The notes beneath the pieces were generated by a model. It was not told the origin of the DNA, ran no database searches, and saw only the letters and a program-made list of their open reading frames with translations. Made by a program: the position numbers and the translations under genes. DNA of 64,000 bases from Bacteroidales bacterium (GTDB lineage Bacteria; Bacteroidota; Bacteroidia; Bacteroidales; G3-4614): assembly GCA_015061035.1 (NCBI GenBank), contig SUXK01000003.1, positions 28,700 to 92,699 on the forward strand, written 5' to 3'. Below are positions 29,005 to 37,777 of the stretch, piece by piece. How positions within the stretch are numbered: the stretch's first letter is position 1; each line of letters opens with the position of its first letter.

Positions 29005-29703
29005 ATGAAAGGGTTTAAACCATATCAAAGATTACTCTGCTTAATTAAAGAGAGATGCGGAGAAAAAATCTGGAAAAATTTAGGAAGTGAAAGAACAAAT
29101 GGATTTATAGGTCTTATTCTCTTCTTCTTAATCTTTGGATTTGTCAGGATTATTTGGTGGGGAGGTAGCGACAATTTTGCCTTCTATACTGGCTGGGACG
29201 GAGAGTATGATCCTGAGCCTATTATGGAGTTTGTCGATTTCTCGGAATACAACCAATGGATATCTCTTAGAACTGCCGATGGAGTGGAGTTCTTTAACAG
29301 ATATGTTTATATGCAAAACATTGAAAGAAATAGAGAGTCTGTTATTATCCGTAGCGACGAGGGCAAATATTTGGGTGGTGTGAAGATTTTTCCCACCTGT
29401 GCAGGTAACAGAGAGATGATGATTATTCTCTTGTTGATGCTTCTTATACCTGGTCCTACTAAACCTAAGATATGGTATATTCCCACTGCTCTTATCCTTT
29501 TCTTTATTATAAACTGCTTTAGATTGTCAATTGTTAACTTAACAACTATGTGCGAGAATAAAGAGATATTTGTTGCCGCTCACGACTACTCTGGTATGGC
29601 AATGAGTGTATTTGTATTCTTTATCTGGCTATTCTGGGAGAAGAGATATGCCGAAAAATATAGAATTGAGTGCTGGAAAAGGGTTGACAAACTTGAAAAG
29701 TAG
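29005..29703 (+). CDS. Exosortase/archaeosortase-like membrane transpeptidase
   Basis: 232 residues. The catalytic Cys, Arg and His of the exosortase/archaeosortase superfamily can be placed at C132 (FPTCAGNREMM), R173 (NCFRLSIVN) and H193 (AAHDYSG), each at the start or end of a hydrophobic helix as expected. Transmembrane segments are near 33-52, 138-150, 158-178 and 197-212. Family members cleave C-terminal sorting signals of exported proteins. No PEP-CTERM-like substrate is visible in this window, so the target is unknown. It lies between folK and aroK with spacings of 8 and 21-24 bases. Confidence 0.75.
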   Translation: MKGFKPYQRLLCLIKERCGEKIWKNLGSERTNGFIGLILFFLIFGFVRIIWWGGSDNFAFYTGWDGEYDPEPIMEFVDFSEYNQWISLRTADGVEFFNRYVYMQNIERNRESVIIRSDEGKYLGGVKIFPTCAGNREMMIILLLMLLIPGPTKPKIWYIPTALILFFIINCFRLSIVNLTTMCENKEIFVAAHDYSGMAMSVFVFFIWLFWEKRYAEKYRIECWKRVDKLEK

Positions 29704-29724
29704 GAATTAAATCCCTAATTAAAA

Positions 29725-30246
29725 GTGATGGTAATATACTTAACAGGATATATGTGTTCGGGGAAAACTACTCTTGGCTCTCTGCTTAAAGAGATGGCAG
29801 GAGTGAAGTTTACCGACCTTGACCAATATATTGAAGAGAAAGAGGGATTATCGGTAAACGAGATTTTTGCTCAAAAGGGTGAGACTGCGTTTAGAGAGAT
29901 GGAACGCAACACCCTACGTGAAGTTACCGAAAATATTGGTGGTGTTATTGCTACTGGTGGCGGCACCCCTTGCTTTTTTGACAATATGGAGTATATGAAA
30001 ACCAACGGCAAGGTTATATATTTGAATTGCAGCAGAGGGGAGTTATTAGAACGGTTGAAGATATACAAAGCAACCCGACCTCTATTAAAGGATAAAAACG
30101 ATGATGAACTTAAAGAGTTTATAGAAAACTCTTTGCCAAAACGTGAACCTTTCTACAATAAAGCCAACATAATTATTGATGCCGATCCTCTATCAACCCC
30201 AGAAGGTGCTTTAGATACTGCCAAGAGGGTGCTTGAAATGATTTAA
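29725..30246 (+). CDS. aroK: Shikimate kinase
   Basis: ATP-dependent phosphorylation of shikimate for aromatic amino acid synthesis. 173 residues. Walker A is GYMCSGKTTLG, the shikimate-binding DLDQYIEE and FREMERNTLRE are present, and GGGTPCF follows. RPLLKD and the C-terminal R-rich lid are also typical. GTG at 29725 or ATG at 29728 could start it; the ATG is more likely. Its stop codon is followed within three bases by the orphan sorting-domain tail. Confidence 0.95.
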   Translation: MMVIYLTGYMCSGKTTLGSLLKEMAGVKFTDLDQYIEEKEGLSVNEIFAQKGETAFREMERNTLREVTENIGGVIATGGGTPCFFDNMEYMKTNGKVIYLNCSRGELLERLKIYKATRPLLKDKNDDELKEFIENSLPKREPFYNKANIIIDADPLSTPEGALDTAKRVLEMI

Positions 30247-30248
30247 TT

Positions 30249-30318
30249 CCTCACTCCTCAACCCTTAAAGGGGTAATAATGGATAAGGTAAACAATGAGG
30301 TTGTGAAGGTGGTAATTA
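30249..30318 (+). pseudogene. Orphan T9SS sorting-domain tail (locus 2)
   Basis: Without any upstream gene body, the sequence CTCACTCCTCAACCC, then AAAGGGG, then a frame reading DKVNNEVVKVVI matches the last ~25 codons of the cargo cassette. The stop codon is lost, so the frame runs on to 30351. It starts three bases after the aroK stop codon and is followed by the same terminator as other cargo. It is the broken end of a duplicated cargo gene, not a functional gene. Confidence 0.75.
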
Positions 30319-30359
30319 AAAAAACATCTATAAAAGTAGTTTCATTCAGTTAGGTTATA

Positions 30360-30393
30360 GGGGCAGAGCCATTGGCTTTTGCCTCTATTTTTT
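30360..30393 (+). terminator. Terminator shared by the DVFP loci (copy B)
   Basis: GGGGCAGAGCC / GGCTTTTGCCTC hairpin with an ATT loop (30360-30385) and a following TATTTTTTG. Near copy of 20722 and 49263. It follows the orphan tail, so it appears to be carried along by the duplication. Confidence 0.75.
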
Positions 30394-30444
30394 GTTTTTT
30401 GGGGATAAATCTTGACTAAATTTATCATTTTTCATTTAGTTTTT

Positions 30445-30511
30445 TTTGTTTTTATAAAAAATATATTTATATTTGGGGAGATTAGTATTAACTATTAAAA
30501 ACTATTAGGGT
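30445..30511 (+). promoter_or_regulatory. Promoter and leader of the DVFP paralogue at 30512
   Basis: TTTG (30445-30448), a 19-base spacer and TATATTTG (30468-30475), followed by a leader GGGGAGATTAGTATTAAC...GGGT. The block from TATAAAAAATATATTTATATTTG to the ATG is identical to the leader of the minus-strand gene at 49176, and the two leaders are clear duplicates. Confidence 0.75.
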
Positions 30512-31489
30512 ATGAAACGAATAGCAAAAATAATTAGTAAGTTAGTTTTATTAACACTGCTAATATTAACCTCAAATATATCTGTATATGCACAAACAGA
30601 AGAAGATATAAAACTTCCCGATGTATTCCCTACTGAAGATGCTGTTTGGGTAATAGAGATAAAAGCTGAAGTAGAGAGATCTTGGGCAAATCCAGAAACA
30701 GGATTATGGTATGATATATATTATACATACTACACATATTATTTAGAAGGGGATACTATTATGAATGATAAAAAATATTCTAAATTATATGTAAAAAACA
30801 TACAAAAAAATATAGATTATGGGTATGTTGGAGGAATAAGAGTTGAGGGTGAGAAGGTATATATTGACCCTGTCGATTTCGATTACGAAACTTTAAATTA
30901 TGTTACAGGAGGGAGGGCTCGCATATTTTTTGGGGTTGAAGAAGGCGAAGAAGGAGTGTTTGATGAGTTTTGTCTGTATGACTTTTCTTTGAATGAAGAA
31001 GATGAGTTTATTACAGCATGCATTGCAGAAGAAATAGGAACTCCATATTGTACACCTTTTGAATATAACATTGATTGGTGGCCCTATATTCGAGAAGAAT
31101 GGATAAAAGGAATAGGTTCAAAATTAGGTTTATGGTATGATAGGATTAATTATATGACAGGAAGATATTCATCTAACTCTTTGTTTTCTCTTCATTCTTT
31201 TCACTACAAAGGCAAACAATTTTACCCTACTGAAGAATCAGGAATTAACGAAACTCCCAAAGAGGAGAGCAACACCAGAGCATACGTTTCTGCTGGGGTA
31301 TTATATATTGAGAACGCCGAAGGTATCAACTCTGTTGCGGTTTATGATGCAATGGGTAGAAGCCTCACCCCCAACCCCTCTCCAGTAGAAAGGGGAGCAA
31401 CTAATGCTCAAATAGAGTTGCCATCAACCCTTAAAGGGGGAATAATGGTTAAGGTTAACAATGAGGTTGTGAAAGTGATTTGTGAGTAG
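30512..31489 (+). CDS. DVFP-family secreted protein with T9SS sorting domain (paralogue 2)
   Basis: 325 residues. Signal peptide to VYAQ at about residue 29, then EEDIKLPDVFPTEDAVWVIE. Residues ~55-80 include WANPETGLWYDIYYTYYTYY and EGDTIMNDKKYSKLY, nearly the same as paralogue 3 at 48226 but unlike paralogue 1. The conserved LHSFHYKGKQFYPTEESGIN leads into the T9SS cassette, which has the TPNPSP repeat (SLTPNPSPVERGA). Mature-domain function unknown. It has its own promoter and a GAAA-loop terminator. Confidence 0.78.
   Translation: MKRIAKIISKLVLLTLLILTSNISVYAQTEEDIKLPDVFPTEDAVWVIEIKAEVERSWANPETGLWYDIYYTYYTYYLEGDTIMNDKKYSKLYVKNIQKNIDYGYVGGIRVEGEKVYIDPVDFDYETLNYVTGGRARIFFGVEEGEEGVFDEFCLYDFSLNEEDEFITACIAEEIGTPYCTPFEYNIDWWPYIREEWIKGIGSKLGLWYDRINYMTGRYSSNSLFSLHSFHYKGKQFYPTEESGINETPKEESNTRAYVSAGVLYIENAEGINSVAVYDAMGRSLTPNPSPVERGATNAQIELPSTLKGGIMVKVNNEVVKVICE
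31375..31395. repeat. Palindromic TPNPSP repeat (copy 4)
   Basis: CCCCTCTC-cagta-GAAAGGGG, one base from a perfect palindrome, in frame in the sorting domain of the gene at 30512. Confidence 0.85.
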
Positions 31490-31520
31490 TTATTTATTTA
31501 CTCATACATATAACAATTGT

Positions 31521-31552
31521 GAGCGAGAAGAGAAATCTTTTCGCTTTTTTAT
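31521..31552 (+). terminator. Terminator with GAAA loop (copy B)
   Basis: GAGCGAGAAGA / TCTTTTCGCTT hairpin with a GAAA loop, then TTTTTATATC. Same element as at 24478. Confidence 0.8.
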
Positions 31553-31603
31553 ATCTTATTTTTTAAAAGAGTTGAACTTTTAACACAATCTAATATTTTA
31601 GAG

Positions 31604-31634
31604 TTGCTTTTTACTCTATTTTTTTATTACTTTG
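31604..31634 (+). promoter_or_regulatory. Possible promoter of korAB
   Basis: TTGC (31604-31607), a 20-base spacer and TACTTTG (31628-31634), one base short of the TAnnTTTG form. The korA ATG is 100 bases downstream, leaving a long untranslated leader in which I see no known regulatory RNA. Confidence 0.4.
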
Positions 31635-31733
31635 CATCCTTGATAAAAAGATTGGCATTATTAAGTGATAAGCAGGTTATACTTGTTGGCTTAATAATTA
31701 TTTCTACTTGATTTTTAATAAAAACTGAATATT

Positions 31734-33575
31734 ATGTCAGAAACAAGAGTAAAAAATGTAGAGAAGGTGGTTGTCCGTTTCTCAGGAGACTCGGGAGATG
31801 GTATGCAACTTGCAGGAAATATCCTCTCTAATATTTCTGCCGCAATTGGTAACGAAATATCAACATTCCCCGACTATCCTGCCGAAATTAGAGCACCTCA
31901 AGGAACTCTTGGTGGTGTATCGGGATTTCAAGTACACATTGGTAACGGAGTTCACACACCCGGTGATAAAGCAGATGTTTTAGTGGCTATGAATCCTGCT
32001 GCTCTTAAAACTAACTTTAAGTTCTTAAAGAGCGATGGTATTGTTATTTACGACACTGATTCTTTCGCTAAAAGCGATTTAGATAAGGCTGCTTTTACTA
32101 CCGAAGATCCTTTCGCTGAGATTGGTGCAGCGGCAACTGTACAAATTGTTCCTGTTGCTCTATCTTCGATGGTTGCTGCCTCTCTTGCTGATAGTGGAAT
32201 GGATAATAAATCGATTATGAGATGCAAAAATATGTTTGCTCTCGGTTTGATTTGCTGGTTATTTGACCGCCCTATTGAGCAAGCATCAAAACTTCTTACA
32301 AATAAATTTGGCAAGAAACCTACCATTCTTGAGGCTAACCTAAAGGTTTTAACCGCTGGTTATGATTATGGTAATAACATTCATGCATCGGTATCTACTT
32401 ACCGCATTGAGAGCAAATCTCAAAAACCGGGTATATATACCGATATTAATGGTAATCGTGCTACTGCTCTTGGTTTAATAATGGCTTCGGAGAAATCGGG
32501 ACTTCCCCTATTCTTGGGTAGTTACCCTATTACTCCTGCTACCGATATTTTGCACGAACTTGCTAAACGTAAAGATTTAGGTGTTAAGGTAGTTCAGGCT
32601 GAGGATGAGATTGCTGGTGTTTGTACAGCAATAGGTGCATCGTTTGCAGGTAATCTGGCTGCCACTTCTACTTCGGGACCCGGTTTGGCATTGAAGAGCG
32701 AGGCCATTGGATTGGCTGTTATGGCAGAAATTCCATTGGTGGTTATTGATGTTCAACGTGGAGGACCTTCAACAGGACTACCTACCAAAACAGAGCAAAC
32801 AGACCTTCTACAAGCACTTTATGGTCGTAACGGAGAGTCTCCTGCGGTAGTTCTTGCAGCATCTACACCAACAGATTGCTTTGATATGGCATTCAACGCT
32901 GCTAAGATTGCAGTGGAGCATATGACTCCTGTTATTCTATTAACAGATGCCTTTATTGCAAATGGCTCGGCAGCATGGCGTATTCCTGAGGATAACGACT
33001 TCCCCGAAATTAAACCTAACTATGTTAAACCTGAAATGTTAGAGGAGGGCTGGAAACCTTATAAACGTGACGCAGAATCTTTTGTTCGCTACTGGGCTAT
33101 ACCCGGTATGGAGGGATTTATGCACCGATTAGGTGGTTTGGAGAAAGATACCAACACAAGTGCTATCTCAACTGACCCTGCAAATCACCAAAAGATGGTT
33201 GATATTCGCAAAAACAAGATAGACTATATTGCAAATTGTATTGAGCCTCTTAAAGTTGAAGGAGATGAGAGTGCCGATACTTTGGTTATTGGTTGGGGTG
33301 GTACTTACGGACACCTTGTTACCGCAGTTGAGGAGTTGAACGCTATGGGTAAAAAAACAGCTCTTGCTCACTTCCGCTACATTAACCCTCTTCCTGCAAA
33401 CACAGAAGAGGTTATTAAGAGATACAAAAATGTGGTTGTTTGCGAGTTGAATAATGGTCAATTTGCTACTCACCTTGTTTCAAAAATAGAGGGATTACAA
33501 GTTAAGAAATTTAATAAAGTACAAGGTCAACCTTTTATGGTTGAGGAACTTGTTGATTTTCTTAAAAACTTATAG
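31734..33575 (+). CDS. korA: 2-oxoacid:ferredoxin oxidoreductase, fused gamma-alpha subunit
   Basis: 613 residues. Residues ~5-185 are the gamma domain (VVVRFSGDSGDGMQLAGNIL), and residues ~210-610 the alpha domain with FLGSYPITPATDILHELA and the CoA/pyrimidine-binding region ATSTSGPGLALKSEAIGLAV. This fused form is the common 2-oxoglutarate:ferredoxin oxidoreductase (KorA) of Bacteroidota. Together with KorB it interconverts 2-oxoglutarate and succinyl-CoA with ferredoxin. KorB starts 12 bases after its stop codon. Confidence 0.9.
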   Translation: MSETRVKNVEKVVVRFSGDSGDGMQLAGNILSNISAAIGNEISTFPDYPAEIRAPQGTLGGVSGFQVHIGNGVHTPGDKADVLVAMNPAALKTNFKFLKSDGIVIYDTDSFAKSDLDKAAFTTEDPFAEIGAAATVQIVPVALSSMVAASLADSGMDNKSIMRCKNMFALGLICWLFDRPIEQASKLLTNKFGKKPTILEANLKVLTAGYDYGNNIHASVSTYRIESKSQKPGIYTDINGNRATALGLIMASEKSGLPLFLGSYPITPATDILHELAKRKDLGVKVVQAEDEIAGVCTAIGASFAGNLAATSTSGPGLALKSEAIGLAVMAEIPLVVIDVQRGGPSTGLPTKTEQTDLLQALYGRNGESPAVVLAASTPTDCFDMAFNAAKIAVEHMTPVILLTDAFIANGSAAWRIPEDNDFPEIKPNYVKPEMLEEGWKPYKRDAESFVRYWAIPGMEGFMHRLGGLEKDTNTSAISTDPANHQKMVDIRKNKIDYIANCIEPLKVEGDESADTLVIGWGGTYGHLVTAVEELNAMGKKTALAHFRYINPLPANTEEVIKRYKNVVVCELNNGQFATHLVSKIEGLQVKKFNKVQGQPFMVEELVDFLKNL

Positions 33576-33587
33576 GAGGATATAACT

Positions 33588-34592
33588 ATGGAATATACAG
33601 CAAAAGATTTTAAGAGCGACCAATATGTGCGTTGGTGTCCTGGTTGTGGCGACCACGCAGTGGTAAATACTCTACAAAAGGCAATGGCAGAGGTGGGCAT
33701 CCCTCCTCACAAAATTGCAGTAATCTCGGGAATTGGTTGTTCTTCACGCCTTCCCTACTATATGGGCACTTATGGTTTTCACACTATACACGGACGTTCT
33801 GGTGCTATTGCAACAGGTGTTAAAACTGCAAATCCCGATTTGACAGTTTGGCAAATTACTGGCGATGGAGATTGTCTTGCTATTGGTGGTAACCACTTTA
33901 TTCACGAGATACGCCGTAATGTTAACCTTAACATTATTCTTCTGAATAACAAGATATATGGTTTGACTAAAGGACAATACTCTCCCACAAGCGACAGAGG
34001 TGCGGTAACTAAATCTTCACCCTACGGAACCGTTGAAGATCCATTTATCCCTGCCGAACTTACTTTTGGTGCAAGAGGAAACTTCTTTGCCCGCACTATT
34101 GATGTTGACCTTGTTACTGCAAAAGAGGTTATGGTTGCAGCGGCAAAACATAAAGGTGCATCGGTTGTTGAAGTTCTACAAAACTGTGTGATTTTTAATG
34201 ACCAGATACACAAACATGTTGCCGACAAAGAGTTTAGAGCAGAACGCACTATTCATCTTAAACATGGTGAGAAGATGTTGTTTGGTAAGAATATGGATAA
34301 AGGATTAGTTCTTGATGGTCTTAACTTGAAGGTTGTGAAGATTGGTGAGAATGGTGTTACTTTAGAAGACATTTTAGTTCACGATGAGACTACTCAAGAT
34401 AACTTCTTGCATCTTCGCCTTGCAATGATGGATGGTCACGAACTTCCTCTTGCAGTAGGAGTTATCCGCTCGGCAGAGGCTCCCTGCTATGATGAAGAGG
34501 TTAAACGTCAAATGGAGGAGATTCGCAATAAGAGACCTGATAAAACACTACGCGACCTTCTTCTTAGCGAAGAGACTTGGGAGGTTAAATAG
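33588..34592 (+). CDS. korB: 2-oxoacid:ferredoxin oxidoreductase, beta subunit
   Basis: 334 residues. The thiamine diphosphate site is shown by ITGDGDCLAIGGNHFIHEIRR with NNKIYGLTKGQYSPTS, and the N-terminal motif RWCPGCGDHAVV is typical of the KorB/PorB subunit. Substrate specificity for 2-oxoglutarate is inferred from the fused korA next to it. It is followed by a strong terminator at 34614. Confidence 0.92.
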   Translation: MEYTAKDFKSDQYVRWCPGCGDHAVVNTLQKAMAEVGIPPHKIAVISGIGCSSRLPYYMGTYGFHTIHGRSGAIATGVKTANPDLTVWQITGDGDCLAIGGNHFIHEIRRNVNLNIILLNNKIYGLTKGQYSPTSDRGAVTKSSPYGTVEDPFIPAELTFGARGNFFARTIDVDLVTAKEVMVAAAKHKGASVVEVLQNCVIFNDQIHKHVADKEFRAERTIHLKHGEKMLFGKNMDKGLVLDGLNLKVVKIGENGVTLEDILVHDETTQDNFLHLRLAMMDGHELPLAVGVIRSAEAPCYDEEVKRQMEEIRNKRPDKTLRDLLLSEETWEVK

Positions 34593-34613
34593 ATACTATT
34601 TTACAGATATTTT

Positions 34614-34650
34614 AGAGAAGAGGTACTCAAGTACCTCTTCTCTTTTTTTA
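34614..34650 (+). terminator. Terminator of korAB
   Basis: Nearly perfect inverted repeat AGAGAAGAGGTAC / GTACCTCTTCTCT with a TCAA loop (34614-34643), followed by a run of seven T. Confidence 0.9.
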
Positions 34651-34723
34651 TCCCCATTTTAGGGTAAAAACAAATACAAAAATATATTGCTTACTCCCTC
34701 TTTTATAAATGGTTAAAAATTAT

Positions 34724-34731
34724 TATATTTG
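34724..34731 (+). promoter_or_regulatory. -7 box before the PPDK-like gene
   Basis: TATATTTG, about 30 bases before the ATG at 34761. A good -33 element is not visible. Confidence 0.45.
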
Positions 34732-34760
34732 AAAATTGAAAATTTTATCTTTTTTCATTA

Positions 34761-37742
34761 ATGGATGCGATAGGTGAAAACAATAAAGGGCAGAGTATCA
34801 GTGCGTTCTATATGAAGGATACTTCGTTTGCAAATCTTATGCAAAAACGAGTTTTCAATGTTTTGCTGATTGCAAGCAGATATGATGCCTTTATATTGGA
34901 AGAGGATGGACGTATTGAGGAGCATATATTTATGGAATATATGTCACTTAACTTGACTTCTCCTCCTCGCGTTACAGAGGCTTATACCTTTGAGCAGGCA
35001 GAAAAAGAGTTACAGGAAAAGAACTACGATCTTATTATTGTTATGCCTGCCATGCAGGATGCCAACGTATTCAAAAAAATTAAACGCTTAAAAAAGAGTT
35101 ACCAGAATATCCCATTAGTCCTTTTAACTCCATTCTCTCACGAGGTTTCCCGTAGATTAGCAAAAGAGGATTTGAGTGCTGTTGATTACACTTTCAGTTG
35201 GCTTGGTAATGCCGACCTTCTTCTTGCTATAGTTAAGTTGATGGAGGACAATATGAATCTTGAAGAGGATGTCGCTTCGGTTGGAGTACAGGTTATTATT
35301 GTTGTTGAAGACTCTATTCGTTTCTACTCTTCAATTCTGCCTATCCTCTATAAAGTGGTTCTTAAACAGTCTCAGATATTCTCAACTGAGGCTCTTAACC
35401 GACACGAACAGATGCTACGTATGCGAGGCAGACCAAAGATTGTTTTGGCTCGTAACTACGAAGAGGCTGTTGAGATATACGACAAATACAGTAGCAATGT
35501 TCTGGGCGTTGTTACAGATGTTTCGTTTACCCGTAATGGAGAAAAGGATAGTAAAGCAGGTTTGAAGTTTTGCGAGTACCTGAGATGCCATAATGAAGAT
35601 CTGCCTATTATTATTGACTCTTCAGATATTGAGAATAGCGAAGCAGCAGCAAAATATAATGCTGCGTTCCTATACAAAAACTCTAAAACCTTACCTGTTG
35701 ACTTAAAATATGCCGTTCTAAGGAACTTTGGATATGGCGACTTTGAGTTTATTCGCCCCATTACTGGCGAGGTGGTTGCAACGGTTAAAGACCTTAAAGA
35801 GTTACAAGATAAGATTTTTGATATTCCTGATGATTCGGTGCTATATCACGCAAGTCGTAACCATATATCAAGTTGGTTATACTCTCGTGCTATGTTCCCT
35901 CTTGCCGAACTCTTGCGACAAAAGACTGTGCGTTCGTGCGACAACGCTGAAGAGATTAAGAATATAATCTTTGAGGCTATTGTTGAGTATCGTAAAATGA
36001 AAAATAGTGGTGTTGTTGCTATTTTTGAACGTACTCGCTTTGACAAATACTCAAACTTTGCCCGTATTGGACAGGGCTCTTTGGGTGGTAAAGGTAGAGG
36101 TTTGGCCTTTGTTGATGCTATTATAAAACGCCACCCCGAACTTGCTAATTGCGATGGCGTCAGAGTTGCTGTTCCAAAGACCGTTGTATTGAGTACCGAC
36201 ATTTTTGATGAATTTATGGAGGAGAACTACCTGTACTCGGTAGCATTAAGTGATATTCCTGATGAAGAGATTTTGGAGCATTTCTTAAAGGCTAAACTCC
36301 CCGAACACCTTGACAATGACTTTTTAGCACTGTTTGATGTTATTGAGAATCCAATTGCTGTTCGCTCTTCAAGTCTATTGGAGGACTCGCATTATCAACC
36401 CTTTGCCGGTATCTATTCAACATATATGATTCCATATAATGAGGATAAGATGGTAATGCTTAATATGCTAAAAGATGCTATAAAGGGTGTATATGCTTCG
36501 GTATATTACTCCGATAGCAAAGCATATATGGAGGCAACATCAAATATTATTGACCAAGAGAAGATGGCTATTATTCTTCAAGAGGTGGTGGGTAATATGT
36601 ACGATAAGCGATTCTATCCTTCGTTCTCAGGAGTTGGCCGTTCGCTTAACTACTACCCAATAAATGACGAAAAGCCCGAAGATGGAGTAGTTGATGTTGC
36701 TGTTGGTTTGGGTAAATATATTGTTGATGGTGGCAGAAGTTTACGATTCTCTCCTAAACACCCTAACTCTATTTTACAAACCAGTACAATGGAGATGGCT
36801 TTGAGTGATACTCAAACTCGATTCTACGCTCTTGACATGGAGAACAAAGATAAGGTATTCTCTATTGATGACGGGTTTAATATTCAGAAACTATCAATTG
36901 CCGATGCCGATAGCGATAAGGCTCTATATGGTATGGTATCGACATACGATTATATGGACCAAGTTATTCGTGATGGATATTACGATGAGGGACGCAAGGT
37001 TGTTACCTTTGCCAACATTCTTAAACACGACATGTTCCCGCTCGCTAAAATCCTAAATATGATGCTTACCTATGGTAAAGATGAAATGGGGCGCCCTGTT
37101 GAAATTGAGTTTGCGGGTAATCTAAAAGGTGGAGAAAACAATAAAGGCGAGGTTTATTGGTTGCAAATACGCCCCATTGTTGACATGAAGGAGATGCGTG
37201 AAGATGAAATTGATAATGTCAATGATGAAGATATTTTAATAAAGAGTACCTCGGCATTAGGTCATGGCATTGATGAGGGGGTAAAACATATTGTTTACGT
37301 TAAAGACAACGTGTTTGGATATTTTGCTAACTCATATATTGCTCGTGAGATAGAAAAGATTAATAAACGATTCTTGGAAGAGAAGAAAAACTATGTTTTA
37401 ATTGGCCCCGGCAGATGGGGTTCAAGTGATACTGCTCTTGGTATTCCTATAAAGTGGCCTCATATATCGGCGGCAAAAGCGATAGTTGAAACAGCCATTA
37501 AAGATTTCTGGATTGAGCCAAGTCAAGGAACACACTTCTTCCAGAACCTTACTTCGTTTGGCGTTGGATACTTTACAATAGACCCATCAAGTTACGAGTG
37601 TAAATATGACAAGAGTTACTTAGATTCTCTTCCTGCTCAACACGAGAGTGAATATATTAGAGTGGTTGAACTATCGGCACCTCTCGTTATTAAGATAAAC
37701 GGAAAGAAAAATGTTGGTATTATTATAAAACCACAAACATAA
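34761..37742 (+). CDS. Receiver-domain protein with PEP/pyruvate-binding (PPDK N-terminal-like) domain
   Basis: 993 residues. Residues ~30-170 and ~190-325 resemble two degenerate response-regulator receiver folds (YDLIIVMPAMQD..., VLGVVTDVSFTRNG). Residues ~430-830 are the PEP-synthase/PPDK ATP-grasp part (FARIGQGSLGGKGRGLAFVDAI, NPIAVRSSSLLEDSHYQPFAGIYST, ILQEVVGN, VEIEFAGN). The tail ~840-990 has IGPGRWGSSDTALGIPIKWPHIS and THFFQNLTSFGVGYF. I do not see the phosphohistidine swivel or the PEP-binding barrel, so it is unlikely to be a complete PEP synthase. Comparable proteins occur in Bacteroidota. Role unknown, possibly regulatory or a phosphotransfer protein. Confidence 0.75.
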   Translation: MDAIGENNKGQSISAFYMKDTSFANLMQKRVFNVLLIASRYDAFILEEDGRIEEHIFMEYMSLNLTSPPRVTEAYTFEQAEKELQEKNYDLIIVMPAMQDANVFKKIKRLKKSYQNIPLVLLTPFSHEVSRRLAKEDLSAVDYTFSWLGNADLLLAIVKLMEDNMNLEEDVASVGVQVIIVVEDSIRFYSSILPILYKVVLKQSQIFSTEALNRHEQMLRMRGRPKIVLARNYEEAVEIYDKYSSNVLGVVTDVSFTRNGEKDSKAGLKFCEYLRCHNEDLPIIIDSSDIENSEAAAKYNAAFLYKNSKTLPVDLKYAVLRNFGYGDFEFIRPITGEVVATVKDLKELQDKIFDIPDDSVLYHASRNHISSWLYSRAMFPLAELLRQKTVRSCDNAEEIKNIIFEAIVEYRKMKNSGVVAIFERTRFDKYSNFARIGQGSLGGKGRGLAFVDAIIKRHPELANCDGVRVAVPKTVVLSTDIFDEFMEENYLYSVALSDIPDEEILEHFLKAKLPEHLDNDFLALFDVIENPIAVRSSSLLEDSHYQPFAGIYSTYMIPYNEDKMVMLNMLKDAIKGVYASVYYSDSKAYMEATSNIIDQEKMAIILQEVVGNMYDKRFYPSFSGVGRSLNYYPINDEKPEDGVVDVAVGLGKYIVDGGRSLRFSPKHPNSILQTSTMEMALSDTQTRFYALDMENKDKVFSIDDGFNIQKLSIADADSDKALYGMVSTYDYMDQVIRDGYYDEGRKVVTFANILKHDMFPLAKILNMMLTYGKDEMGRPVEIEFAGNLKGGENNKGEVYWLQIRPIVDMKEMREDEIDNVNDEDILIKSTSALGHGIDEGVKHIVYVKDNVFGYFANSYIAREIEKINKRFLEEKKNYVLIGPGRWGSSDTALGIPIKWPHISAAKAIVETAIKDFWIEPSQGTHFFQNLTSFGVGYFTIDPSSYECKYDKSYLDSLPAQHESEYIRVVELSAPLVIKINGKKNVGIIIKPQT

Positions 37743-37777
37743 GAGTAATATAAAACAATATATAATTTTTTATTATA

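Noticed and set aside
30249..30351. Small gene reading MDKVNNEVV
   Set aside because: The frame equals the end of the cargo sorting cassette and its stop codon is lost; better explained as a gene remnant.
29005..31489. Exosortase substrate among nearby secreted proteins
   Set aside because: The nearby secreted protein ends in a T9SS cassette, not in a motif-helix-basic tail as exosortase substrates do.
34761..37742. Complete phosphoenolpyruvate synthase
   Set aside because: The phosphohistidine swivel motif and the C-terminal PEP-binding barrel are not visible.
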